From NCBI RefSeq assembly GCF_000238915.1, contig NZ_BAEG01000083.1, positions 124,001 through 188,000 of the forward strand: a DNA stretch of 64,000 nucleotides, read 5' to 3'. The notes under the pieces were generated by a model. That model was not told the origin of the DNA. It searched no databases and saw only the letters and a list, made by a program, of their open reading frames with translations. Position 1 is the first letter of the stretch, and every line of letters starts with the position of its first letter. Origin of the DNA: Arthrobacter globiformis NBRC 12137. Its GTDB lineage: Bacteria; Actinomycetota; Actinomycetes; Actinomycetales; Micrococcaceae. Shown in pieces: positions 26,322 to 34,593 of the stretch. The translations under genes were made by a program, and so were the position numbers.

Positions 26322-27062
26322 ATGGCGAACCAACTACACCTCAGCATCGACCGCTCGTCGCCGGTGCCGCTGTACCATCAGGTCGTCCAGGGCATCGAAG
26401 CTGCCATCCACACCGGACTGCTGGAACCCGGCAGCCGGCTGGAGAACGAGATCGATCTCGCTGCCCAGCTGAACCTCTCGCGCCCCACCATGCGCAAGGC
26501 CATGGACGAACTGGTCCGCTCGGGGCTCCTTGTCCGCAAGCGCGGCGTCGGCACGCAGGTGGTGTCGAGCCAGGTCCGCCGGCCGCTCGAGCTGTCCAGC
26601 CTGTACGACGACCTGACCAACAACGGCAGCAAGCCCACCACCGAGGTGCTCACCTTTGCGCACGTCGAGGCCGACGCCGCCACCCGGGAGGCTCTGCACC
26701 TCGCCGCCGGGGCCAAGGTCTACCATTTCACCAGGCTCCGGAAGGTGGGCGGCAAGCCGCTGGCCCTGATGGAGAACTGGGTGCGCGACGACATCACGCA
26801 TATCGACGAGGACCTGCTGAAGACGCAGGGCCTGTACAGCATCCTGCGCAGCGGCGGCGTCAACTTCCGCCTGGCCACACAGCGGATCGGCGCGATGGTG
26901 GCCAACGACTACCAGGCTCCGCTCCTGGAGACCGAGCCCGGCTCAGCCCTGGTCACCATGGAACGCACCGCCGTCGACGACACGGGGCGGAACGTCGAGA
27001 CCGGCCACCACGTCTACCGCGGTGACTCCTACAGCTTTGAAATGACACTGGTCCAGCGCTAG
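26322..27062 (+). CDS. GntR/HutC-family (UTRA) regulator of the inositol genes
   Basis: A 246-residue regulator: N-terminal winged HTH at about 10-75 (SRLENEIDLAAQLNLSRPTM, with GVGTQVV as wing) and a C-terminal UTRA ligand domain (about 90-240; LMENWVRDDITH, VTMERTAVDDTG). It reads toward iolB, 120 nt downstream. The same TGTCCTGACA-type sites occur in its own promoter and in front of iolC, supporting a role as the inositol repressor. The ligand is probably inositol or an early intermediate (inference). Confidence 0.87.
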   Translation: MANQLHLSIDRSSPVPLYHQVVQGIEAAIHTGLLEPGSRLENEIDLAAQLNLSRPTMRKAMDELVRSGLLVRKRGVGTQVVSSQVRRPLELSSLYDDLTNNGSKPTTEVLTFAHVEADAATREALHLAAGAKVYHFTRLRKVGGKPLALMENWVRDDITHIDEDLLKTQGLYSILRSGGVNFRLATQRIGAMVANDYQAPLLETEPGSALVTMERTAVDDTGRNVETGHHVYRGDSYSFEMTLVQR

Positions 27063-27182
27063 GGCAGTTCGGCGCTGAGCCCGCAAAGGCTCCTTCAGCG
27101 CAGGGGCGGCGTCATGCCTGCCCTTGCGCCGGGCTGCCGCGCCCCGGACCGACCACCACACATCCGAAAGGAACATGAACTT

Positions 27183-28088
27183 ATGGCCGAATGGGTTTAC
27201 CCCCTGGGCAGTGCAGCCGAAGGTTGCTGGGACGTTTCACTGGGAACGTCGGACTCGAAAGTTGCCGTGAAGGGCTGGGAACACACGGGATTGAAGGTGG
27301 CCACACTGGCGCCGGGCGCCGCAGTCGAACTTCCGCCTGCGGCTGAGGAACGAATCGTCATCCCGCTGAGCGGGGGGTTCACCGCCTCCGTGGACGGGCT
27401 GGACTACCCCCTTGCCGGGCGGGCCAGCGTCTTCAGCGGCCCCACCGACGTGCTTTACTCGGGGACGGACAAGGCGGTCACGGTCACGTCGTCCGACGGC
27501 GGCCGTGTTGCCATTGCGACGGCGCCCGCCAAGGTCCAGTACCCCACCCGCCTGATCACCGCGGCGGAGACGCCGGTGGAACTGCGCGGAGCCGGAAACT
27601 GCTCGCGCCAGGTCCACAATTTCGGCACCCCCGCTGCGCTGGAAGCCGACCGCTTCATCGTCTGCGAGGTCCTCACGCCCGCCGGCAACTGGTCGTCCTA
27701 CCCTCCGCACAAGCATGACGAGGAGAAGGAGGGTGAGACCCGGCTCGAGGAGATCTACTACTTCGAGACGCGCGTGGCCGACGTTCCCGGCTCCACCGGA
27801 CCGGGCGAGAATGCTGACGCCATCGGCTACCAGCGCGTCTACGCCTCCGACCACCGCCCCATCGATGTTGCCGCCGAAGTCCGTACCGGCGACGTGGTAC
27901 TGGTCCCCTACGGCTGGCACGGTCCGGCCATGGCCGCGCCCGGCTACGACATGTACTACCTCAACGTCATGGCCGGACCCGGCCGCGTGCGCGACTGGCT
28001 CATCAGCGATGACCCCCACCACGGCTGGGTCCGCCAGACCTGGGACAGCCAGAACCTGGACCCCCGGCTGCCGTTCGGGGCGAAGTAG
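27183..28088 (+). CDS. iolB: 5-deoxy-glucuronate isomerase
   Basis: A 301-residue double-cupin enzyme that converts 5-deoxy-glucuronate to 2-deoxy-5-keto-gluconate in myo-inositol catabolism. SSYPPHKHDEEKEGETRLEE followed by IYYFE is the IolB metal-binding motif (His-x-His, Glu), and VPYGWHGPAMAAPGYDMYYL near the end supplies the last His. Length matches the family. The ATG has AAAGGA about 10 nt upstream. It follows the GntR regulator on the same strand, apart from the main leftward iol operon. Confidence 0.93.
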   Translation: MAEWVYPLGSAAEGCWDVSLGTSDSKVAVKGWEHTGLKVATLAPGAAVELPPAAEERIVIPLSGGFTASVDGLDYPLAGRASVFSGPTDVLYSGTDKAVTVTSSDGGRVAIATAPAKVQYPTRLITAAETPVELRGAGNCSRQVHNFGTPAALEADRFIVCEVLTPAGNWSSYPPHKHDEEKEGETRLEEIYYFETRVADVPGSTGPGENADAIGYQRVYASDHRPIDVAAEVRTGDVVLVPYGWHGPAMAAPGYDMYYLNVMAGPGRVRDWLISDDPHHGWVRQTWDSQNLDPRLPFGAK

Positions 28089-28108
28089 GCGGGCCTACCC
28101 GCGGACGG

Positions 28109-29404
28109 CTAGCGGACGGAAACGGGTCCGACGTCGGCCGTTTCAGCCTGGCCTGAACCGGCCGCTTCCGTCTCCAGGCCCGATGGGGACGCAGCAGTCG
28201 GGGACGCAACAGCCGCGGACGCGGCGGTCATGTCCGGAGCCGGAACCCGGCGGGCCGTTGCCTTGGCCCTGGCGGCAGCGCCCGCCATCACCGCCAGGCC
28301 CAGCAGGGTGATCGCAGCCCCTGCCCAGATGGGCGAGGTGTACCCGAGGCCGGCGGTGATTGTCACGCCGCCGAGCCAGGCGCCCAGGGCGTTGCCCACA
28401 TTGAACGCGCCGATGTTGGCTCCGGACGCCAGCGTGGGTGCTTTGGCTGCGTACTTCATGACGCGCATCTGCAGGCCGGGCACAGTGGCGAACCCGAATC
28501 CGCCCAGGAGCAGCAACGAGCCGACGGTGAGCACCTGGTTGCCCGCACTCAGGGCGAAAACCACCAGCACCACGACGAGGACCGACAGCACGGCAAGCAG
28601 GGTGCGGTCGACGTCGCGGTCGGCAGCCCTGCCGCCGAGGGTGTTGCCGATAAAGAGCCCGACGCCGAAGACGATCAGCAGCCATGGCACGGTGGAGGCG
28701 GCGAATCCGGAAACCTCCGTGAGGGTGAAGGCGATGTACGTGAACGCGCCGAACATTCCGCCGTAGCCGAGGATGGTCACCAGGATGGACAGCCACACCT
28801 GCCCGGAGCGGAAGGCGCGCAACTCGCCGCGAAGGCCGCCGCTTGCAGTGTCATCGTTCCCCGCCTTGGGCACCAGGGCCAGGATGCCTGCGAGCGCAAG
28901 CACTCCGATGCCGGTGATGGCCCAGAAGGTGGATCGCCACCCTGCCGCCTGGCCCAGGAGCGTGCCGAGCGGAACGCCCAGGACATTGGCTGCCGTGAGG
29001 CCGGTGAACATCATGGCGATGGCGGCGGCCTTCTTCGTCGCCGGGACCATGCCGGCTGCCACCACCGCCCCGATACCGAAGAAGGCGCCGTGCGCGAGGG
29101 CTGCAACCACCCGGCCGGCCATCATCGCCCAGTAGTCAGGGGCAACGGCGGACAGCAGGTTGCCGGCGATGAAAAGCACCAGCAGCATGGCCAGCACGGG
29201 TTTGCGCCGGAAGCGGGAGACTGCAGCGGTGAGTCCCAGCGCTCCCACCACGACGGCGAGGGCATAGCCGGAAATGAACCAGCCGGCAGAGGCTTCAGTC
29301 ACCCGGAAGTCCGCGGCCACTTCGGGAAGCAGGCCCATGATGACGAATTCGGTGAGTCCGATGCCGAACCCGCCGAGGGCTAGGGCTATCAGGCCAACAG
29401 GCAT
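28109..29404 (-). CDS. DHA1-family MFS efflux pump (AraJ-like)
   Basis: A 431-residue, 12-helix permease. MPVGLIALALGGFGIGLTEF at the start, with GLLPEVAADF next, is typical of the AraJ/YdhP subgroup. The last 45 residues are Ala/Pro/Ser-rich and cytoplasmic. AAGGAG sits seven nt before the ATG. It is divergent from a MarR gene across a large operator-like inverted repeat, so the pair looks like a ligand-induced efflux system inserted in the inositol region. Substrate unknown. Confidence 0.87.
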   Translation of the reverse strand: MPVGLIALALGGFGIGLTEFVIMGLLPEVAADFRVTEASAGWFISGYALAVVVGALGLTAAVSRFRRKPVLAMLLVLFIAGNLLSAVAPDYWAMMAGRVVAALAHGAFFGIGAVVAAGMVPATKKAAAIAMMFTGLTAANVLGVPLGTLLGQAAGWRSTFWAITGIGVLALAGILALVPKAGNDDTASGGLRGELRAFRSGQVWLSILVTILGYGGMFGAFTYIAFTLTEVSGFAASTVPWLLIVFGVGLFIGNTLGGRAADRDVDRTLLAVLSVLVVVLVVFALSAGNQVLTVGSLLLLGGFGFATVPGLQMRVMKYAAKAPTLASGANIGAFNVGNALGAWLGGVTITAGLGYTSPIWAGAAITLLGLAVMAGAAARAKATARRVPAPDMTAASAAVASPTAASPSGLETEAAGSGQAETADVGPVSVR

Positions 29405-29452
29405 GGATGTGCTCCTTCGGAACTGTACTGAACGGGGAGCGCGACGTAAGCT

Positions 29453-29527
29453 AATAGTTGCAAGCGCGCTATATTTTGTTGCACAAGCAAATATTGCACA
29501 GAAAGATATAACGCGCAAGCAACTATT
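29453..29527. promoter_or_regulatory. Large divergent operator between MFS and MarR genes
   Basis: A 22-bp arm AATAGTTGCAAGCGCGCTAT (29453-29472, extending to 29474) is matched by its inverted copy at 29506-29527 with three mismatches. In the 31-bp centre lies TTGTTGCACAAGCAA, another near-palindrome. The repeated TTGC/GCAA units suggest three MarR binding sites controlling both promoters. Confidence 0.65.
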
Positions 29528-29577
29528 TGCCGCGCTCTGTCCCGAGTGAGCCGGAGAACTGAAGGAGGAGAGAGCCC

Positions 29578-30027
29578 ATGGGCATCAAGGACGACGCCGT
29601 GGAGGTGCGCGCCCAGGGGTGGCGCACCCTGGCGGCCCTGCACGGGCTGATCGAGGCGGAGCTGGAACGGTCGCTGCAGGGGCAGGCCCGGCTCTCCGTC
29701 GTCGAATACACCGTGCTGGACGCGCTCAGCCGGCAGGACGGGTGGCACATGCGCATGCAGCAACTGGCGCGGGCCACGGCCCTCAGCGCCAGCGCGACCA
29801 CCCGCCTGGTGAACCGGCTGGAGGACCGCGGCCTGCTGACCCGTATCCTGTGCGCGGACGACCGCCGCGGCATCTACACCGAGCTCACGGACAGCGGGAG
29901 CAAGCTGCTGGCAGAAGCGCGGCCCGTCCACGACGCCGCGCTGGAGCGGACCCTGGCCGAGGCGCAGCAGGTGCCGGAGCTGGCGCCCCTGGTGGACGCC
30001 CTCCCCCGCCTCCACGCCGGCGTCTAG
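29578..30027 (+). CDS. MarR-family regulator
   Basis: A 149-residue winged-helix protein. MRMQQLARATALSASATTRL (about 58-77) is the HTH and CADDRRGIYTELTDSG (about 96-111) the wing, as in MarR proteins. GGAGG is about 10 nt before the ATG. It is divergent from the AraJ-like efflux pump and very likely its repressor, acting at the inverted repeats between them. The inducer is unknown. Confidence 0.88.
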   Translation: MGIKDDAVEVRAQGWRTLAALHGLIEAELERSLQGQARLSVVEYTVLDALSRQDGWHMRMQQLARATALSASATTRLVNRLEDRGLLTRILCADDRRGIYTELTDSGSKLLAEARPVHDAALERTLAEAQQVPELAPLVDALPRLHAGV

Positions 30028-30055
30028 CTTTAAGCTCCAGGAACCCTCCCGGCGC

Positions 30056-30119
30056 TGGTGGGTTTACAGATAATGCCCCCTCGAAGGCCTCGAGAGGGCA
30101 TTATCTGTACAACAACTCC
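30056..30119. repeat. Extragenic palindrome, family A copy 2
   Basis: ACAGATAATGCCCCCTCGA pairs with the arm ending TCGAGAGGGCATTATCTGT, and the right arm continues ACAACAACTCC, the family A end. It lies between the convergent MarR and iolT genes, so it may terminate both. Confidence 0.7.
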
Positions 30120-30133
30120 GGCGCGGGGCGGGC

Positions 30134-31576
30134 TTAGCGGACCGGGGATCCCGCTTCGGCAGGGGCCTTTGCTTCGGTAACGACACCGGCCTGGTGCTTG
30201 AAGTAATGCTCCACGTCCTCAAGGCTCTTGTCCTTGGTCTCCGGGACGTACTTTGCGGCGAACAGAATCGCCCCGACACCCAGGACGGCGAATACGAAGA
30301 ACGTGTTGGAGATGCCGATGGCCGCGAGCAGCTGCGGAAAGCCGAAGCCGATCAGGAAGTTCACGATCCAAAGCACGAACGCCGATGCGCCCATGCCCAG
30401 GCCGCGTAGTTTCAAGGGAAAGATCTCTGAGAGCATGAGCCAGGTGACCGGTGAAATGGCCCCCTGCTGGAAGGCGAGGAACGTGACGGTCAGCGCCAGG
30501 ATCACGTAGCCGCGGCCGGTGCCCTCGGGCAGGACCAGCGAGAACAGGCCGATCAGCAGCAGCGCCGAGGTGGTTCCGATCTGGCCGGTGATGAGCATCC
30601 GCCGGCGACCCACCTTGCCGAGGAGCCAGATTCCCGCGAACGTGGCCAGCACGGAGATGACACCGTTGGCAATGTTGGCGCTCAGTGCCGCTTCCCGGCC
30701 GAAGCCGGCATCCGCGAGGATCTGCGTGCCGTAGTACATGATCGAGTTCACGCCGGTGATTTGCTGGATCACCGCCAGGCCGACGCCGACGAAGAAGATC
30801 CGCCGCAGCCAGGGCACCTGCAGGTCCTTCCAGGACCCCATCTTGGACTTGTAGTCCTCCACGGCCATGGCCTTGACTTCTTCAAATTCTGCCGTGGCCT
30901 CGGCCTTGGAGCGGATGCGCTGAAGCACGCCGAGCGCCTCTCCGAAGCTGCCCATGGAGGCAAGCCAGCGGGGGCTTTCGGGCATGAAGGCCATGCCGAT
31001 CCACAGGGCGACGGCCGGCAGTGTGGCGATCACCAGCATCCAGCGCCAGATGCCCCCGGCCTCGCCGAAGGTGTTGCCGAGGTAGGCGTTGAAGATGAAG
31101 GCGAGCAGCTGGCCGGTGACGATCATGAGCTCGTTCTGCGTCACGATCCGTCCGCGCCGGGCCGACGGCGACACCTCCGCGAGGTACACCGGCACCGTCA
31201 CGGACGCGCCACCCACGGCCAGGCCCAGGATGAACCGGGCCGCCACCATGAACTCGGTGCTGGGGGCCAGCGTGCAGGACAGCGTGCCGACCAGGAAGAT
31301 CACGGCCAGGACCATGATCATCTTGCGGCGGCCGTTCCGGTCCGCCAGCCGGCCGCCGAACAGGGCACCGAAGGCGGCACCGAACAGCAGCGACGACGTC
31401 ACCATGCCCTCGGCCAGCGGGGTCAGGCCCAGGTCCTCCTGCATGTAGGGCAGGGCACCGTTGATGACGCCCGTGTCGTAGCCGAAGAGCAGGCCGCCGA
31501 AGGTGGAGATGATGGTGACGGTGCGCAGCGCCCTGTTGTGTTTTAAGTCAGCCTTCCCAGAAGGCGCCGCCGTCAT
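30134..31576 (-). CDS. iolT: Sugar-porter MFS transporter, probable myo-inositol importer
   Basis: A 480-residue permease of the sugar porter family with 12 helices. STFGGLLFGYDTGVINGALP at the N terminus, GGRLADRNGRRK after helix 2, PESPRWLA mid-protein and FPLKLRG plus VPETKDKSLEDVE at the end are the family signatures. It most resembles the inositol/proton symporters IolT. Its start overlaps the stop of the iolH-like gene (ATGA), and it is the last gene of the leftward iol operon. Inositol as substrate is inferred from location. Confidence 0.88.
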   Translation of the reverse strand: MTAAPSGKADLKHNRALRTVTIISTFGGLLFGYDTGVINGALPYMQEDLGLTPLAEGMVTSSLLFGAAFGALFGGRLADRNGRRKMIMVLAVIFLVGTLSCTLAPSTEFMVAARFILGLAVGGASVTVPVYLAEVSPSARRGRIVTQNELMIVTGQLLAFIFNAYLGNTFGEAGGIWRWMLVIATLPAVALWIGMAFMPESPRWLASMGSFGEALGVLQRIRSKAEATAEFEEVKAMAVEDYKSKMGSWKDLQVPWLRRIFFVGVGLAVIQQITGVNSIMYYGTQILADAGFGREAALSANIANGVISVLATFAGIWLLGKVGRRRMLITGQIGTTSALLLIGLFSLVLPEGTGRGYVILALTVTFLAFQQGAISPVTWLMLSEIFPLKLRGLGMGASAFVLWIVNFLIGFGFPQLLAAIGISNTFFVFAVLGVGAILFAAKYVPETKDKSLEDVEHYFKHQAGVVTEAKAPAEAGSPVR

Positions 31577-32457
31577 ACGCTGACCTTCTGCACGTACTGC
31601 TTCATGGTGTCCAGCTGGAAGCGGGAAACCTCCTCGGCGTTCTCGTTTTCGGCGAACACGCTGGACACCATCACGGTGTCGTCCCGGTCCAGGAACCCGA
31701 TTTCCTTCAGGCCGCCGAAGAACTCATCCCAGTTCACGTCGCCGTCGCCGATCTTCAGGTGCTGGTGCACGCGGACGGCGTTGCCCGGCGGGTTGGTGAT
31801 GTAGCGCAGTCCGTGCGAGGCGTGGTGGTCCATGGTGTCGGCGACGTGGACCAGGCGGAGCCTATCCCCCGCCGCGCGCATGATGTCCAGCGGCGAGTTC
31901 TTCATGTGGAAGCTGTGGGAGGCCACGTAGACCATGCCGACGTTCTTCGAGTTCAGTCCGCGGATGACGCGGATCGCGGCGAGGCCTTCTTCCACGAAGT
32001 CGTCCGGGTGCGGGTCGATGAGCAGGTCGATGCCTTCGCGCTCGATGATGGGGAGCAGTTCCTCCATGGAGCGGTAGAACGCGCGCTCGGATTCCTCGGC
32101 CAGTTCCGGCCGGCCGCTGAACTCGGTGTTCATGGTGCTGACGCCCAGGTCAACGGCGATCTGGATGGCGCGCTTCCAGTAGCGCACGGCTGCCTCACGG
32201 GCGTCCTCATCCGGGCCGGACCAGCGGAGCACCGGCAGGATGGACGCGATTTCGATTCCGGCGTCGGTGCACGCCTTCTTCAGCTGGCCCACCAGGTCGT
32301 CGTCGGCCTTGGGGTGGTTGTAGAAGGGGATGAAATCCGGATGCGGCGTCATCTGCATGTACTTGTAGCCGAGGTCCGCCACCACCTTGGGGAACTCCAG
32401 CAGGCTGTGGCTGTGGTGGAAGGGGGTGGGATCGAGGGCGATTTTCACGGGGAACAC
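31573..32457 (-). CDS. iolH: IolH-like sugar phosphate isomerase/epimerase
   Basis: A 294-residue xylose-isomerase-like TIM barrel. It starts MFPVKIALDPTPFHHSHSL and includes YMQMTPHPDFIPFYNHPKAD and WSGPDEDAREAAVRYWKRAI, which recall Bacillus IolH, a protein of the inositol operon without a settled biochemical role. Metal-binding Glu/Asp/His residues are spread over the barrel (NTEFSG, DPHPDDF, HVADT). Located between iolG and iolT; a family A palindrome separates it from iolG. The symbol is by resemblance. Confidence 0.75.
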   Translation of the reverse strand: MFPVKIALDPTPFHHSHSLLEFPKVVADLGYKYMQMTPHPDFIPFYNHPKADDDLVGQLKKACTDAGIEIASILPVLRWSGPDEDAREAAVRYWKRAIQIAVDLGVSTMNTEFSGRPELAEESERAFYRSMEELLPIIEREGIDLLIDPHPDDFVEEGLAAIRVIRGLNSKNVGMVYVASHSFHMKNSPLDIMRAAGDRLRLVHVADTMDHHASHGLRYITNPPGNAVRVHQHLKIGDGDVNWDEFFGGLKEIGFLDRDDTVMVSSVFAENENAEEVSRFQLDTMKQYVQKVSV

Positions 32458-32486
32458 TCCATTGTGGAAAGAGTCGGGTAACGAAC

Positions 32487-32551
32487 GGAGTTTTCGTCCG
32501 GATAATGCAACCTTGCGGGCCTCGAAGGCGCATTATCCGGACAAAAACTCC
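32487..32551. repeat. Extragenic palindrome, family A copy 3
   Basis: The left arm GGAGTTTTCGTCCGGATAAT (32487-32506) is matched by a right arm ending ATTATCCGGACAAAAACTCC (32532-32551). It lies between iolG and the iolH-like gene, inside the putative operon and just after the iolG stop. Confidence 0.75.
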
Positions 32552-32562
32552 TAGGGCGGGGC

Positions 32563-33576
32563 CTAGCTGTAGAGGGCCGGCTTGGCGTTCAGCTTCACGG
32601 CCACCTTCTCGCCGTTCTTCTGCGCCTCCACGCCGGCCTCGCAGCATGCCGCCGTGGCGTAGCCGTCCCAGGCGCTCGGTCCGCCGATTTCACCGCGGAG
32701 CGCGGCGTCAACCCAGGCCTGGATTTCGACGTCGTACGCGGCGCCGAAGCGCTCTTCGAAGCCGGGGGTGACCTTGCCGCCCCAGCGGCCGTTGCTGCGG
32801 ACGTACGGGCCGCTGTCACCGCCGATGCTGACGATGCCGTCCTCGAAGGAAGCCTGGGTGGCCACTTCGTAGCCGAACTTCGCGTTCACATAGATTTCGA
32901 CGTCGGCCAGGACACCGGACTCGGTTTCGATCAGGACATGCTGGGGGTCGTGCTGGCCGGCCGGGGCGTTCTTCGTGGCCTTGCCGAGGCGGACCTGGAC
33001 GGAGGTGATCTCTTCGCCGGTGAAGAACCGGATGGCATCGAATTCGTGGACCACGGAGTCGTTGATGAGCATCTCGTTGGTGAAGCCCGCCGGGGTGGTG
33101 GGGTTGCGGTGCTGGTGGTGCAGCATCAGGAGCTCGCCGAGTTCGCCGTCGCGGATGACCTGGCCCAGGGCGGAGTATTCGGCGTCGAAGCGCCGCATGA
33201 AACCTACCTGGATGCGCTTGCGGCCCAGCTTCTCCTCCGCCTGGACGATCTTCCAGGACGACTCGGCATCCGGCGTCAGCGGCTTCTCGCACAGGATGGG
33301 AATGTCCTTGGCAATAGCCTTGAGCAGGATCTCCTCGTGCAGGAAGCCGGGCGTGGCGATGAGGACGGCATTGACGTCGCCGTTGTTCAGCGCCTCTTCG
33401 GCGTCGGCCAGGGCAACGGCCCCGGGGATGCCCTCGATCGCGGCCTGGGCGCGGGCGAGGTCAACGTCGACGACGGCGGCTACTTCAGCGCCGTGGATGC
33501 GCTTGCTGAGGCGCTGGATGTGGTCCGCGCCCATGCGGCCGGCGCCGATAACGGCGACGCGAAGGGTTTCAGTCAT
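32563..33576 (-). CDS. iolG: Inositol 2-dehydrogenase (Gfo/Idh/MocA family)
   Basis: A 337-residue NAD-dependent oxidoreductase that oxidises myo-inositol to scyllo-inosose, the first pathway step. The N-terminal Rossmann loop is VIGAGRMGADH (about 9-19). CEKPLT (about 95-100) contains the conserved Lys and NDSVVHEFD (about 171-179) the catalytic Asp/His. Length fits the family. It sits between iolE-like and iolH-like genes. Other polyol substrates are possible for this family, but the cluster makes inositol the clear choice. Confidence 0.9.
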   Translation of the reverse strand: MTETLRVAVIGAGRMGADHIQRLSKRIHGAEVAAVVDVDLARAQAAIEGIPGAVALADAEEALNNGDVNAVLIATPGFLHEEILLKAIAKDIPILCEKPLTPDAESSWKIVQAEEKLGRKRIQVGFMRRFDAEYSALGQVIRDGELGELLMLHHQHRNPTTPAGFTNEMLINDSVVHEFDAIRFFTGEEITSVQVRLGKATKNAPAGQHDPQHVLIETESGVLADVEIYVNAKFGYEVATQASFEDGIVSIGGDSGPYVRSNGRWGGKVTPGFEERFGAAYDVEIQAWVDAALRGEIGGPSAWDGYATAACCEAGVEAQKNGEKVAVKLNAKPALYS

Positions 33577-33612
33577 TGTTCTTTCCTTAGGTTTGAATTG
33601 CCGGGGCGGAGG

Positions 33613-34524
33613 TCAGCTGACCGCAGTGCGGGAGCCGCAGGACAGCAGGTAGTTGCGGGTGCGCTTGGCGATGGGCATCGGAACGTCGAATGCCACCGGG
33701 TACATGTCCTGCTCCACGATGCCGAAGATCGGCCGGTCCAGGGCCTCCACTGCTTCGATGACCGCGCGCAGGTCCGGCAGGCCGTTGGGCGGTTCGGTCA
33801 TGACGCCGGCCAGGTTTGCCGCTGCCCAGGTCATGTTTTCCTCGTTGACCTTCTTGAGGACGTCCGGGTTGATCTGCTTCAGGTGCAGGTACCCGATCCG
33901 GTCCGGGTAATTCTTGATGAGCTCCAGGCTGGAGGCGCCGCAGTATTCCGCGTGGCCGGTGTCCAGGCAGAGGTTGAGGTACTCCGGATCCGTGGCTCCA
34001 AGGAGCGTCTCAATGTCATCCTGGGCTCCGACGTGGGAATCAGCGTGCGAGTGGAACTGCTGCTTCAGGCCGAAGTCCTCCAGCAGGGTCTTGCCCAGCC
34101 GGTTGTGGCCGGCGAACAGGTCGCTCCAGGCCTTTTCCGTGAGCTGGCCGCTTTCGACGGCCTCACCGGTGACATCGTCGCGCCACATGGCGGGGATGAC
34201 CACGATGTGCTCGCCGCCCATGGCTGCTGTCAGTTCGGCGACCTTGCGGGCCGGCTCCCAGGCCGTCTCCCACTGGTCCAGGCCGCGGTGGAACGCGGTG
34301 AAGACCGTTCCCGCGCAGACCTTCAGATCACGCTGCTTGAGCTCCTCGGCGAGGCGGGTGGGGTCGTTGGGCAGGTAGCCGTAGGGGCCGAGCTCGATCC
34401 ACTTGTAGCCGGATTCGGCTACCTCGTCCAGGAAGCGCTCCCACGGGGTCTGCTTGGGGTCATCCGCAAACCACACACCCCAGGAGTCGGGCGCGGTGCC
34501 GATGATCAGCTTGTTCTCAGTCAT
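33613..34524 (-). CDS. iolE: IolE-like TIM-barrel, probable inosose dehydratase
   Basis: A 303-residue xylose-isomerase-like TIM-barrel protein starting MTENKLIIGTAPDSWGVWFA. Ligand-type residues are visible in WIELGPYG, CLDTGHAEY and GIVEQDMY. In inositol clusters this position is taken by IolE, which dehydrates scyllo-inosose to the diketone that IolD opens. The protein is as close to other actinobacterial epimerase-like members as to Bacillus IolE, so the exact step is inferred. It is 36 nt upstream of iolG. Confidence 0.75.
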   Translation of the reverse strand: MTENKLIIGTAPDSWGVWFADDPKQTPWERFLDEVAESGYKWIELGPYGYLPNDPTRLAEELKQRDLKVCAGTVFTAFHRGLDQWETAWEPARKVAELTAAMGGEHIVVIPAMWRDDVTGEAVESGQLTEKAWSDLFAGHNRLGKTLLEDFGLKQQFHSHADSHVGAQDDIETLLGATDPEYLNLCLDTGHAEYCGASSLELIKNYPDRIGYLHLKQINPDVLKKVNEENMTWAAANLAGVMTEPPNGLPDLRAVIEAVEALDRPIFGIVEQDMYPVAFDVPMPIAKRTRNYLLSCGSRTAVS

Positions 34525-34538
34525 TGCTCAATCCTTCC

Positions 34539-34581
34539 GGTTTCGACGGGCTCAACCACCGGTGGTTGAGCCCGTCGAACC
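34539..34581. repeat. Intergenic palindrome GGTTTCGACGGGCTCAACCACC
   Basis: A 21-bp stem with no loop and one extra T in the left arm, filling the gap between mmsA and the iolE-like gene. A half-site with the same core (CTCGACAGGCTCGA) occurs between sucD and sucC near 42863. Confidence 0.6.
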
Positions 34582-34593
34582 GATGGTGCCGGG

